Shown here piece after piece: positions 24,612-32,826 of a stretch of 64,000 bases of DNA. The number at the start of each line of letters is the position of its first letter. Within the stretch, counting starts at the first letter, position 1. Source of the stretch: VAXT01 sp964591295 (GTDB taxonomy: Bacteria; Actinomycetota; Thermoleophilia; Gaiellales; Gaiellaceae); assembly GCA_964591295.1 (NCBI GenBank), contig CAZQAG010000006.1, positions 1 to 64,000 on the forward strand, given 5' to 3'. The notes beneath the pieces are model-generated. The model was not told the DNA's origin, did not search any database, and saw only the letters and a program-made list of their open reading frames with translations. The translations under genes were made by a program, and so were the position numbers.

Positions 24612-25387
24612 TCGATCGAAACCCGAACGGCTTCGCAGCTCGTCGCGCGTCCTCGGCCGTCACACTCGACTAGTGCGCCCTCGAGGCGGAGGCCGCCCTC
24701 GGCCGTCTCGAACCTGACGGGCATCCCGGTCCTCATCCGCTGAATCGCCTGCTCGGCTTTGACGCCGATCACGGAGTCGTGAGGGCCGGTCATGCCCGCG
24801 TCCGTGATCGCCGCCGTCCCGCCGGGCTGCACGCGCGCGTCGCTCGTCTGGACGTGCGTGTGCGTGCCGAAGACCGCGGTCACGCGGCCGTCGAGATAGT
24901 GAGCCATCGCCACCTTTTCGCTGGTCGCCTCGCCGTGGAAGTCGACGAGCACGACCGGCGCCTCGCGACGCGCCTCCTCGACGAGCTCGTCGATCACCTC
25001 GAACGGCGCCACGGCGGGCTGCATGAAGAGATCGCCGAGCAGGTTGATCACCGCGACGCGAGTGTCGTCCCGCGCGGTGGCGACGGTCATGCCTCGCCCG
25101 GGCGCCTGGGCCGAGAGGTTCGCGGGCCGGATCAGCCGCTCGCTCCCCGAGAGGTAGGGGACGATCTCGCGCCGCCGCCAGGTGTGGTTGCCGAGCGTGA
25201 GCACGTCGACGCCGGACGCGAGGAGCACGTCCGCGAGCTTCGGCGTGATGCCGACGCCGTCCGCGACGTTCTCGCCGTTGGCGACGCAGAAGTCGATGTC
25301 AAGCTCATCGCGCAGAGACGGCAGACGCTCCTCGACCGCGCGGCGGCCCGGACGACCGTTCACGTCGGCGACGAAGAGGATTCTCAG
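24608..25387 (-). CDS. YmdB-like metallophosphoesterase (TIGR00282 family)
   Basis: 259 residues. Calcineurin-like dinuclear phosphodiesterase family (YmdB hydrolyses cyclic nucleotides). Motifs: LRILFVADVNGRPGRRAVEE at the N-terminus with the first metal Asp8, DFCVANGENVADGVG (Asn/Glu ligands), DVLTLGNHTWRRREI, and VDFHGEATSEK and GTHTHVQTSDA with further His ligands. The start must be at or before Asp8. The in-frame GTG at 25363 lies after it and would delete it; CTG at 25387 overlaps the M23-like stop as CTGA and gives the family N-terminus. Upstream codons contain no ATG, GTG or TTG for at least 50 nt. Its 3' end is duplicated at 23158-23232. Confidence 0.8.
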   Translation of the reverse strand: MRILFVADVNGRPGRRAVEERLPSLRDELDIDFCVANGENVADGVGITPKLADVLLASGVDVLTLGNHTWRRREIVPYLSGSERLIRPANLSAQAPGRGMTVATARDDTRVAVINLLGDLFMQPAVAPFEVIDELVEEARREAPVVLVDFHGEATSEKVAMAHYLDGRVTAVFGTHTHVQTSDARVQPGGTAAITDAGMTGPHDSVIGVKAEQAIQRMRTGMPVRFETAEGGLRLEGALVECDGRGRATSCEAVRVSID

Positions 25388-26199
25388 GGGATGGCTAGGG
25401 TGGCCGGTCGAGCGAGCGAGACCGAGACGTGGTTGCCCGCGTCCTGCGTGTAGCGCGCGAGCGCTTGCCGCTCGACCTGGGAGAAGTCGATGACCGTGCC
25501 GATCTTCGAGATCGCCGCCGCGACCGACGAGCCGACCGTCAGGGCCGGGTCGGGCCGGAGGTGGGTAAGCCGGACGACGAGCGCGGGCTCGTTCGCCGGC
25601 TGGATGTCGATGCGGGCTCCGAACACCTTGCCCCGCAGCATCAAAGGAGTGATGCCGACGATCGTCCCGTCCACCGGCGAGTAGACGTCCGTGCCCGGGA
25701 CCGCGCCGACGTCAAGCGCCGCGGTGCTTGGCCCCTCGTCGCCTCCGAGCAGGTAGTAGGTCAGCCCGTTCGTGCCTCCGCCGAAGAGCTTCCGTGCGAT
25801 GCGCGTGAGGAGCCCCTCGTTGGCCTGGCGGCCGACCGGGTCGAGCGCGAGGGCTCCCCCGCCGACTGCGTGGTACCCGATCGCTGTCACCCGGCTCTGG
25901 TCGATCGGCAGCTGCAGCCGGAGAGAGCCGTACAGCGCAACGACCTGAGGCCGCGGCTGGCCGGCCGGCAGGAGCCGGATGGCGGGCGCGGGCCTGGTCT
26001 CTGTCAGGGAAGACGAGCCTGAACCGAAGGCAGTGAGGGCAAGCGTGACGACGACAGCGATGGAAACGGCTATCAGACCGGCAATTCGCCGGGCTCTTCG
26101 TCTCGCGGCGGCTCGAGCCTTGGACGTGCGGCGCGCCTGCCCTGGGGTCCGGGGCGGGGGCATGTTCGGCACCGTAACCGATGCGTCCGCATCTTGCAT
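25384..26199 (-). CDS. Membrane-anchored M23-like protein with incomplete metal site
   Basis: 271 residues: a basic cytoplasmic head (ARAAARRRARR), one transmembrane segment (about 40-57), a linker and a domain with the lysostaphin/LytM outline. The catalytic pattern HxxxD reads ALDVGAVPGTDVYSPVDGTI, so the Asp is kept but the His is Ala or Leu. The later HxH reads RLTHLRPD, with one His. It is therefore probably a non-hydrolytic cell-wall regulator, as with EnvC- or NlpD-like proteins. ATG 26199 follows GGAGGG. Divergent from the AI-2E gene. Confidence 0.65.
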   Translation of the reverse strand: MQDADASVTVPNMPPPRTPGQARRTSKARAAARRRARRIAGLIAVSIAVVVTLALTAFGSGSSSLTETRPAPAIRLLPAGQPRPQVVALYGSLRLQLPIDQSRVTAIGYHAVGGGALALDPVGRQANEGLLTRIARKLFGGGTNGLTYYLLGGDEGPSTAALDVGAVPGTDVYSPVDGTIVGITPLMLRGKVFGARIDIQPANEPALVVRLTHLRPDPALTVGSSVAAAISKIGTVIDFSQVERQALARYTQDAGNHVSVSLARPATLAIP

Positions 26200-26348
26200 A
26201 GCTGCACCCTCCGCGCGACCGCGCAGGAGGGCGAGCCGCGGAGACGGCTCCGTTTCCTCCCACAGCTCGTAACGGTCGAGCGCGAGCGCGCCATCCTCGA
26301 AGGCCGACCAGTCCCAGGCCGGCGGCCTGAGCGACACGACCCGCGCGG

Positions 26349-26354
26349 TACGAT
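26349..26354 (+). promoter_or_regulatory. -10-like TACGAT before AI-2E gene
   Basis: TACGAT ends seven bases before ATG 26362. The 162-bp gap between divergent starts at 26199 and 26362 otherwise shows no clear element. Confidence 0.45.
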
Positions 26355-26361
26355 GGCTTCC

Positions 26362-27576
26362 ATGTCCGGCGGGACGCCGACCATTCAGATCCCGCGTTGG
26401 ATTCAGCTGGTCGGGCTTCCCGTGCTCGCGCTGATCGCGATCCTGCTCGCGGGAAAGGTCTTTCACGCGGTCTTCCTGTTCGTCGTCGCGGGGTTGATCG
26501 CGCTGCTGCTCGACCCGCTGGTGCGCGCCCTGGAACGGCTCCGAATTCCGCGCGGCTTCTCCATAGCGATCGTCTACCTCAGCTTTGCCGCTGCTCTGGC
26601 CATTGTCGCCATCGCCATCGGCGTGATCGTCAGCGACCAGACCCAGTCGGCGGCGAATCGGATCGACACCTACCTTACGAAGGAGGACGGACGGAGCTCG
26701 CAGACCGGGTTCGAGCAGGACGTCGACCGCTTCCAGGGCTGGCTCGACACCCACCACCTCGAGCGGGTCGACATCCGCGAGCAGGGCCAGGACTTCGCCG
26801 CCAACGTCAAGGGCCAGGACGTCGAGAAGTACACCTCGACGGTGATCGACTTCGTCCGCGGCGCGGCAATCTCGATCTTCCAGCTCGTCTTCAGCCTGGT
26901 GCTGATCCTCGTCATCTCGATCTACATGCTCCTCGACATGGGCCGCCTAAAGAGGGCGATGGACCGGCGCTTCCCGCCGAAGCCTCCTCAATCCGGGCTC
27001 GTCATCCGGATGGAGCACGCGGTTGCCGGGTACGTGCGCGGCCAGGTCCTCCTCTCGGCAATCATCGGTACGAGCGCCGGCGTTGGGCTCTGGCTGCTCG
27101 GCACGCTCGGCTGGGCTGCCGGCGCGGACCGCTACGCCGTCCTCTTCGGCGCCTGGGTGGCGGTCACCGAGCTCATCCCGTACCTCGGTCCCTGGCTCGG
27201 CGGGATCGTGCCCATCGCCTATGCGCTCGTCGTCGATCCGGTCTCCGCGATCTGGGTGCTGCTCCTCTTCCTCGGGATCCACCAGATCGAGGGGCACATC
27301 GTGGTCCCGAAGGTGATGGGAAGCGCGCTGCGGCTGCATCCACTGCTCGTCATCTTCGGTCTGCTCGCCGGCGCGGAGCTCTACGGGCTCCCCGGCGTCT
27401 TCGTCGCGCTGCCTTTGCTCGCCGTGATTCGAGCCCTGTACGAGTTCTTCAGCGAGCGCGTCGAGCTCGAGGACTGGAAGGCGGGGGTGGTGCCTGTCGA
27501 GGTTGACGTCGAAGAGACACGGCCCATTCAGCCCGTGCCGCCGGAAAAACCGCCCGAGGCTAAGGTGGCTCCGTGA
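26362..27576 (+). CDS. AI-2E family (PerM-like) transporter
   Basis: 404 residues. About eight membrane segments with the long soluble insert after the third helix (about 95-175) typical of the family; conserved blocks seen are LLDPLVRALERLRIPRGFSI, IYMLLDMGRLKRAMDRRFP, the Pro/Gly-rich ELIPYLGPWLGGIVPI and HQIEGHIVVPKVMG. Members have been called autoinducer-2 exporters or sodium/proton antiporters; the substrate here is unknown. ATG 26362 is favoured over ATG 26353 by the -10-like element. It overlaps hemB by four bases (GTGA). Confidence 0.85.
   Translation: MSGGTPTIQIPRWIQLVGLPVLALIAILLAGKVFHAVFLFVVAGLIALLLDPLVRALERLRIPRGFSIAIVYLSFAAALAIVAIAIGVIVSDQTQSAANRIDTYLTKEDGRSSQTGFEQDVDRFQGWLDTHHLERVDIREQGQDFAANVKGQDVEKYTSTVIDFVRGAAISIFQLVFSLVLILVISIYMLLDMGRLKRAMDRRFPPKPPQSGLVIRMEHAVAGYVRGQVLLSAIIGTSAGVGLWLLGTLGWAAGADRYAVLFGAWVAVTELIPYLGPWLGGIVPIAYALVVDPVSAIWVLLLFLGIHQIEGHIVVPKVMGSALRLHPLLVIFGLLAGAELYGLPGVFVALPLLAVIRALYEFFSERVELEDWKAGVVPVEVDVEETRPIQPVPPEKPPEAKVAP
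27561..27566 (+). promoter_or_regulatory. -10-like TAAGGT before hemB
   Basis: TAAGGT is six bases before the hemB GTG, inside the end of the transporter gene; hemB may have its own leaderless transcript. Confidence 0.45.
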
Positions 27577-28535
27577 GCGCGTTCCCCGCAACTCGTCTCC
27601 GCAGGCTGCGCCGCACCGGAGCGCTCCGCTCCCTCGTGCGCGAGACGAAGCTCGATCTCGACGATTTCGTCTATCCCCTCTTCGTCGGCACCGACACTAA
27701 GGCGAACGAGGAGCTCCCCGCGCTCGGGCGGTTCTCCGTGGAGGATCTCTCGCGGGAAGCCGAGGAGCTGCTGGGGCTCGGGCTCTCTGCGGTCATCCTC
27801 TTCGGCATCCCGGAGGAGAAGGACGATGAGGGCTCGGGCGCGTACGCGACGGACGGGATTGTCCAGCAAGCCCTCCGGGCTCTGCGCGAGCGCTATCCGG
27901 ATCTCGTGCTGATGACGGACGTCTGTCTCTGCGAGTACACCTCGCACGGCCATTGCGGCCTGATCGAGAACGGCGAGGTGGCAAACGACGCGACGCTGGA
28001 GCTGCTCGGCCGCACTGCGGTCAGCCATGTGGAGGCGGGCGCGGACGTCGTTGCGCCGAGCGACATGATGGACGGGCGCGTGGCCGCTCTAAGAGGGGCC
28101 CTCGACGAGGCCGGTTTCGCGGAGACGGCGATCGTCTCGTACGCGGCGAAGTACGCCTCGGCCTTCTACGGGCCGTTCCGCGAGGCGGCCGAGTCGACGC
28201 CCTCCTTCGGCGATCGCCGCGGCTACCAGATGGATCCCGCGAACGTGCGCGAGGCGCTGCGCGAGTGCGAGCTCGACGTGGCGGAGGGCGCCGACGCGTT
28301 GATCGTCAAGCCGGCGCTGCCGAACCTCGACGTCATCCGCGCCGTCCGCGAGCGCTTCGACCTGCCGGTGGCCGCGTACAACGTCTCCGGTGAGTACGCG
28401 ATGGTGAAGGCGGCAGCCGCGCGGGGCTGGCTCGACGAGCGCCAGGCGGCGACCGAGTCGTTGACGGCGATCAAGCGCGCAGGCGCCGACTTCGTCGTTA
28501 GCTACTGGGCCAAGGAGCTCGTCGCCTGGCTCTGA
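27573..28535 (+). CDS. hemB: Porphobilinogen synthase (delta-aminolevulinate dehydratase)
   Basis: 320 residues. Condenses two 5-aminolevulinates to porphobilinogen in heme and cobalamin synthesis. The zinc-type metal site is DVCLCEYTSHGHC with Cys118, Cys120 and Cys128. Catalytic lysines are Lys193 (AAKYASAFYGPF) and Lys246 (IVKPALP), which forms the Schiff base. GTG 27573 overlaps the previous stop. It directly precedes hemL, the enzyme making its substrate, and lies upstream of the cytochrome genes, so heme supply and respiration genes are neighbours. Confidence 0.95.
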   Translation: MSAFPATRLRRLRRTGALRSLVRETKLDLDDFVYPLFVGTDTKANEELPALGRFSVEDLSREAEELLGLGLSAVILFGIPEEKDDEGSGAYATDGIVQQALRALRERYPDLVLMTDVCLCEYTSHGHCGLIENGEVANDATLELLGRTAVSHVEAGADVVAPSDMMDGRVAALRGALDEAGFAETAIVSYAAKYASAFYGPFREAAESTPSFGDRRGYQMDPANVREALRECELDVAEGADALIVKPALPNLDVIRAVRERFDLPVAAYNVSGEYAMVKAAAARGWLDERQAATESLTAIKRAGADFVVSYWAKELVAWL

Positions 28536-29791
28536 AGTCGAAGTCCGAGCTTGCGCGGGAGGCCGAGCGCCTGATCCCGGGCGGCGTCAACTCGCCCGTG
28601 CGCGCGATGAAAGCGGTGGGGCTCGACGAGCCGCTCTTCGTACGCAAGGGGAAGGGCGCGTACGTGACGACGGCCGGCGGCGAGCGCTACGTCGACTGGG
28701 TGATGTCGTTCGGTCCGCTCGTCTTCGGCCATGCCGATCGGGAAACGGTCGAGGCCGTTCAGCAGACGGCCGACGAGGGGACGACCTTCGGCGCGACGAC
28801 CGAGCGGGAGGTGGAGCTCGCGGCCGAGATCGTCGACGCGTTCCCCTCGATCGAGCAGGTGCGGCTCGTCAGCTCGGGGACCGAGGCGGCGATGAGCGCC
28901 GTCCGGCTCGCCCGGGGAGCGACGAGGCGCGACCGGATCCTGAAGTTCGCCGGGTGCTACCACGGTCACGCCGACGCGCTGCTCGCCGAGGCGGGGTCCG
29001 GCCCGGCGACGCTGGGCGTGCCCGCGACGGCCGGAGTGCCGTCTGGCGCGACGGCGGACACGATCGTCGCTCCGTACAACGACATCGACGAGGCGGCCCT
29101 CGCGGTCGCGCGCTTCGGTGAGGGCCTCGCCTGCGTGATCGTCGAGCCGGTCGCCGGGAACATGGGCGTCGTCCCGCCGGCACCCGGCTTCCTCGAGGGG
29201 CTCCGCGAGTTGTGCGATGCGTCAGGCGCGCTGCTCGTCTTCGACGAGGTGATCACGGGCTTCCGGATCTCGCGCGGAGGCGCGCAGGAGCGGTTTGGGA
29301 TGAACGCCGACCTGACGGTGCTGGGGAAGATCGTCGGCGGAGGGATGCCGATCGGCGCCTTCGGCGGCTCGGCGGAGCTCATGCGTCACCTCGCGCCGGT
29401 CGGCGAGGTCTACCAGGCAGGCACGCTCTCGGGGAACCCGCTTGCGACGGCCGCGGGCATCTCCGTCCTGCGGCGCCTGCGCGACCCGGTCGTCTACGAA
29501 GAGCTCGAGCGGCGCTCGGCACGCCTGGAGGCGGGCCTCGGAGGCCTCGGCGTCTTCCAGCGCATCGGCGCCATGGCCACGCTCTTCATGGGGTCAGGCC
29601 CCGTTAAGGACTTCGCACAGGCGTCGGCGTGCGACACGGCCCGTTACAGCGAGTACTTCCGGCACATGCTCGAGCGGGGCATCTACGTGCCGCCCTCGCA
29701 GTTCGAGGCGATGTTTGTCTCCCTTGCGCACGGGGACGACGAGATCGACCGGACGGTGGAGGCCGCCGCTGAGTTCTTCGCAGCCACTTGA
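28532..29791 (+). CDS. hemL: Glutamate-1-semialdehyde 2,1-aminomutase, apparent CTG start
   Basis: 419 residues. PLP enzyme making 5-aminolevulinate. PLP lysine K266 is in LGKIVGGGMPIG, with DEVITGFR before it. The conserved N-terminal block LIPGGVNSPVRAM lies at residues 14-26, upstream of the first GTG (28598). Between the in-frame stop TAG at 28499-28501 and that block there is no ATG, GTG or TTG; only CTG codons occur, one of which (28532) overlaps the hemB stop as CTGA. CTG 28532 is therefore the best start. A sequencing error that destroyed a normal start cannot be excluded. Confidence 0.9.
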   Translation: MKSKSELAREAERLIPGGVNSPVRAMKAVGLDEPLFVRKGKGAYVTTAGGERYVDWVMSFGPLVFGHADRETVEAVQQTADEGTTFGATTEREVELAAEIVDAFPSIEQVRLVSSGTEAAMSAVRLARGATRRDRILKFAGCYHGHADALLAEAGSGPATLGVPATAGVPSGATADTIVAPYNDIDEAALAVARFGEGLACVIVEPVAGNMGVVPPAPGFLEGLRELCDASGALLVFDEVITGFRISRGGAQERFGMNADLTVLGKIVGGGMPIGAFGGSAELMRHLAPVGEVYQAGTLSGNPLATAAGISVLRRLRDPVVYEELERRSARLEAGLGGLGVFQRIGAMATLFMGSGPVKDFAQASACDTARYSEYFRHMLERGIYVPPSQFEAMFVSLAHGDDEIDRTVEAAAEFFAAT

Positions 29792-29792
29792 C

Positions 29793-30287
29793 CTGTGGCA
29801 GGAGATCGCGCTCGACGCCGAGCGTGAGGGGTCGCTCTGGCGAGAGGCGCTCCGGCCGCGGGGGGCACGCGATCGAGAGCTGGTGTTCTCGACGCTGACC
29901 GAGTCTCGCTTCGCGCTCGCCGTTGAGACCATCTACGAGGGGTACCTCGTCCACTACGGTCGTCCCCGGCTCTTCGCGCCCGGCGACCACGACACGATCC
30001 TCCTCCTCGGTGACTACCTGTACGCGCACGGGCTCGTGCGCCTTGCGACGGCGGGCTCGGTGGAGGCCGTCGCCGACATGGGGGAGCTGATCTCGCTCTG
30101 CGCCCAGCTGCGTGCCGAGGGCTCGGGCGAGGACGGGCCGGCCTGGGCCGCGAGCGTGGCGCTGCTCGGCAAAGGCGTTCTCAAGGAGACCGACGACCCG
30201 GAGACGCTCGTCGCGCGCGCGAAGGAGGCGGCCGGGGCGGACCCCGTCGATCGCGCGCTCGCAGCTCACCGCCAGCGGGTTCGTTAA
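29793..30287 (+). CDS. Protein resembling part of a polyprenyl synthase, no DDxxD
   Basis: 164 residues. The segment LLLGDYLYAHGLVRLATAGS and the following EAVADMGELISLCAQLRAEG look like the helix and loop after the first aspartate-rich motif of long-chain prenyl diphosphate synthases. The DDxxD motif itself is absent: the preceding loop reads HYGRPRLFAPGDHD. The protein is also less than half the usual length, so it is probably not catalytic alone; it could be a non-catalytic partner or an unrelated helical protein. No ATG, GTG or TTG precedes it; CTG at 29793, one base after the hemL stop, is the likely start. It sits in the hemB-hemL run. Confidence 0.5.
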   Translation: MWQEIALDAEREGSLWREALRPRGARDRELVFSTLTESRFALAVETIYEGYLVHYGRPRLFAPGDHDTILLLGDYLYAHGLVRLATAGSVEAVADMGELISLCAQLRAEGSGEDGPAWAASVALLGKGVLKETDDPETLVARAKEAAGADPVDRALAAHRQRVR

Positions 30288-30290
30288 AGT
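30285..30290 (+). promoter_or_regulatory. -10-like TAAAGT before the small membrane protein
   Basis: TAAAGT overlaps the previous stop and is eight bases before ATG 30299. Confidence 0.4.
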
Positions 30291-30298
30291 CGCAGCGG

Positions 30299-30466
30299 AT
30301 GGGTCACGTGCTTGCAGCCGCCTTCGTGCTCGCCGACGCAGCCGCCGAGGGCAAGAAGGTCATCATCGCGATGCTGATCACCGGTCTGATCCTCGCGGCG
30401 CCCCCCGTCCTCGGCGAGACGTACAACTACTTCAAGTACCACCGCCGCGGCCGCAGCCCACACTAG
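30299..30466 (+). CDS. 55-residue small membrane protein
   Basis: MGHVLAAAFVLADAAAEGKK is followed by one clear transmembrane helix (VIIAMLITGLILAAPPVLG) and a basic C-terminus (YNYFKYHRRGRSPH). The gene is short enough to be missed by automatic calling. The strong helix and charge pattern, the -10-like element before it and the absence of competing genes in the gap support it. The length and position upstream of cytochrome genes suggest a possible respiratory-complex accessory peptide, but nothing proves it. Confidence 0.6.
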   Translation: MGHVLAAAFVLADAAAEGKKVIIAMLITGLILAAPPVLGETYNYFKYHRRGRSPH

Positions 30467-30474
30467 GACGTCGC

Positions 30475-31284
30475 GTGAGGGGTCGAACATGGGGAGCAGC
30501 GTTGATCGCGGCGGCGCTCGCGGCTGCGTTCCTCGCCGGCCTCCTGGTCGGGCGCGACCGGACGCCGGCGCAGGTCACGAGCGCCGCACCCGCGAAGCCG
30601 GTGCAGCAGACGATGCCCGTATCCGGTCGGACCACCCTTCAGCCTGTGCCGATCCTTCCCGGCATCCGGCTCGACCCGCACAACCTCGACTTCACCGAGC
30701 TCGTGCCCCGAGACGGCGTGGTCGACGGCGCCTGGTTCGTGCCCGCCGGCCGCGGAGAACCTCAGTTGGCGGTCGCCTGGCACCGCGGCACAACCAGAAA
30801 CGGCTTCGAAGACACGCGTCTCTGGAACCTCACGCTCTGGAGCCCGGAGGGCATCTCGGGACGCAGATGGGTGCCATACCGGCTCATCGTCGCGTCGCCC
30901 TATCCGATCCGCGACTGGATCGGCCGCTCCGGTGTGAAGCTCGCGGACGTCACCGGAGACGGCCATGCCGACCTGCTCGTCTCGGTCGGAATCAGGGGCA
31001 GCAACCATGCCGCAACCTTGATCTCGGTCTTCGCGACAATCGACGGCAAGGTCCGCCGAATCTACGGGCACGGGTCGACCGAGGACAAGTTCGGAGGGCG
31101 CGCGTACGGTCGGAACATCACGGAGACCTCCTGGGGAGCGCGCAACGGCATGCTCTGGTTCGACGAGCCCCGAGGCGGCCAGAGCGTCTGCTGTCCCGAC
31201 TACCGCTTGAAGTACCAGCTCCGATGGAATGGCAACGGTTGGAATCGTGTCTCGGAAGAGCGCGTTCCCCTGCGCTACGGCTAA
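30475..31284 (+). CDS. Membrane-anchored FG-GAP/VCBS-like protein
   Basis: 269 residues. A short basic head and one hydrophobic segment (MRGRTWGAALIAAALAAAFL) anchor or export it. The rest is beta-rich with VKLADVTGDGHADLLVSVG, a calcium-binding FG-GAP-type repeat, and a closing region with two adjacent cysteines (QSVCCPDYRLKY). It does not match a known enzyme. GTG 30475 is the only sensible start. Possibly a surface beta-propeller fragment; I do not recognise the family. Confidence 0.55.
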   Translation: MRGRTWGAALIAAALAAAFLAGLLVGRDRTPAQVTSAAPAKPVQQTMPVSGRTTLQPVPILPGIRLDPHNLDFTELVPRDGVVDGAWFVPAGRGEPQLAVAWHRGTTRNGFEDTRLWNLTLWSPEGISGRRWVPYRLIVASPYPIRDWIGRSGVKLADVTGDGHADLLVSVGIRGSNHAATLISVFATIDGKVRRIYGHGSTEDKFGGRAYGRNITETSWGARNGMLWFDEPRGGQSVCCPDYRLKYQLRWNGNGWNRVSEERVPLRYG

Positions 31285-31295
31285 CCACGCAGCCC

Positions 31296-31301
31296 TAGAC
31301 T
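31296..31301 (+). promoter_or_regulatory. -10-like TAGACT before ubiD
   Basis: TAGACT ends six bases before ATG 31308; no ribosome site. Possible leader promoter for the quinone/cytochrome gene run. Confidence 0.5.
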
Positions 31302-31307
31302 GACGCG

Positions 31308-32807
31308 ATGGCGCCGCCGGGGGACCTCAGAGAGTGGATTGCGCTCCTCGAGCGGGAGGTCGAGCTCGTCCGCGTCCAGACCGAGGTCGACCCATACCTC
31401 GAGGTGACCGAGATCGTCGACCGCACGGTGCGCTCAGGCGGGCCCGCGCTTCTCTTCGAGAATCCGAAGGGCTCGTCGCACCCGCTGCTCGTCAACCAGT
31501 TCGGGACGGAGCGCCGCATGTGCCTGGCGCTCGGGGTCGACCGCCTCGACGACGCGGCCGCGAAGCTCGAGTCGGTCCTCGAGATGCAGCCGCCGCAGGG
31601 CCTGGCCCAGAAGGTCAAAGGCCTGAAAATGCTGAAGTCGATCGCCGACTCGATGCCGAAGACCGTCCGCAGCGGCCCCTCGCAGGAGATCGTGCTGCAA
31701 GGCGACCAGGTCGATCTCGACCTCCTTCCGATCCAGCACTGCTGGCCCGGCGACCCCGCGCCGTTCATCACGCTCCCGGCCGTCATCACCCAGGATCCGA
31801 AGACGGGCACGCGCAACGTCGGCATGTACCGCATGCAGAAGCTCGACTCCGCCTCGACGGCGATGCACTGGCAGCTCCACAAGGACGGGCGCATGGACTA
31901 CCTGGCGGCCGACGGTCGACTGGATGTGTCCGTCGCGATCGGGCTCGACCCGGTGACGACCTATTCGGCGAGCGCGCCGCTTCCGAAGCACATCGACGAG
32001 TTCATGCTGGCGGGATTCCTGAAGGGGGAGCCGGTCGAGCTCGTGAAGTGCAAGACGAACTCGTTGGAGGTTCCGGCCAATGCGGAGATCGTCCTCGAGG
32101 GCTACGTGGAGCAAGGGGACCTGGCCATCGAGGGCCCGTTCGGCGATCACACGGGCTACTACTCTGCGGCCGAGCCGTTCCCCGTCTTCCACGTGACCGC
32201 GATGACGATGCGCGCGGATGCGATCTACCCGTCGATCGTCGTCGGCAAGCCGCCCGCCGAGGACGCATGGCTCGGCAAGGCGACCGAGCGAATCTTCCTG
32301 CCGGCGATCCGCATGAGCGTGCCCGAGATCGTCGACTACGACTTGCCGGTCGCGGGCGCGTTCCACAACTGCGTGATCGTCTCGATCCGCAAGAGCTTTC
32401 CCGGCCAGGCCCAGAAGGTGATGCACGCGATCTGGGGCCTCGGCCTGCTCAGCCTCACGAAGTCGGTCGTCGTCGTGGACGAGCACGTGGACGTCCACGA
32501 CTACGCAGAGGTCTTCTTCCGCGTGACCGCCAACGTCGACCCGAAGCGCGACGTCATGCTCACCGAGGGGCCGCTCGACCACCTCGACCACGCTCCGACC
32601 CGCCAGTTCTACGGCGGCAAGATCGGCATCGACGCGACGCACAAGGGCGTCGAAGAGGGCACCCGCGAGTGGCCTGACGAGATCGTGATGAGCGACGAGA
32701 TCCGCTCGCTCGTCGACCGCCGCTGGGCCGAGTACGGCATCGACGAAGCTCCCGACGAAGCCGACGCCCGCCTGTCGCGCCCGTTGCGGCAATTGCTACG
32801 TCGTTGA
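31308..32807 (+). CDS. UbiD-family decarboxylase
   Basis: 499 residues, normal UbiD size. Uses prenylated FMN (made by UbiX, encoded at 35392) to decarboxylate aromatic acids. Family blocks seen: LLFENPKGSSHPLLVNQFG, FITLPAVITQDPKTGTRNVGMYR, EIVLEGYVEQGDLAIEGPFGDHTGYYS, with the catalytic Glu in this last region, and VVGKPPAEDAWLGKATERIFLP. Given the mqnA, mqnE and mqnC genes nearby it probably removes the carboxylate in futalosine-pathway menaquinone synthesis (MqnL-like). Leaderless-type start. It begins a run of quinone and quinol-oxidase genes. Confidence 0.88.
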   Translation: MAPPGDLREWIALLEREVELVRVQTEVDPYLEVTEIVDRTVRSGGPALLFENPKGSSHPLLVNQFGTERRMCLALGVDRLDDAAAKLESVLEMQPPQGLAQKVKGLKMLKSIADSMPKTVRSGPSQEIVLQGDQVDLDLLPIQHCWPGDPAPFITLPAVITQDPKTGTRNVGMYRMQKLDSASTAMHWQLHKDGRMDYLAADGRLDVSVAIGLDPVTTYSASAPLPKHIDEFMLAGFLKGEPVELVKCKTNSLEVPANAEIVLEGYVEQGDLAIEGPFGDHTGYYSAAEPFPVFHVTAMTMRADAIYPSIVVGKPPAEDAWLGKATERIFLPAIRMSVPEIVDYDLPVAGAFHNCVIVSIRKSFPGQAQKVMHAIWGLGLLSLTKSVVVVDEHVDVHDYAEVFFRVTANVDPKRDVMLTEGPLDHLDHAPTRQFYGGKIGIDATHKGVEEGTREWPDEIVMSDEIRSLVDRRWAEYGIDEAPDEADARLSRPLRQLLRR

Positions 32808-32826
32808 CGATCGGTTCGGAGACCGA

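Larger units (their letters stand above)
21887..24685 (+). repeat. Tandem duplication of the propeller/RTX gene with flanks
   Basis: Two diverged units, 21887-23232 and 23242-24685. Each runs from the last codons of the GT87 gene, through a propeller/RTX gene, into the last codons of the ymdB-like gene on the other strand. The inner copies of both flanking ends survive as fragments. Confidence 0.8.

Noticed and set aside
29590..29602. REP-like GGGGTCAGGCCCC in hemL
   Set aside because: The codons fit the conserved region of the enzyme (SGPVKDFA), so this is likely chance.
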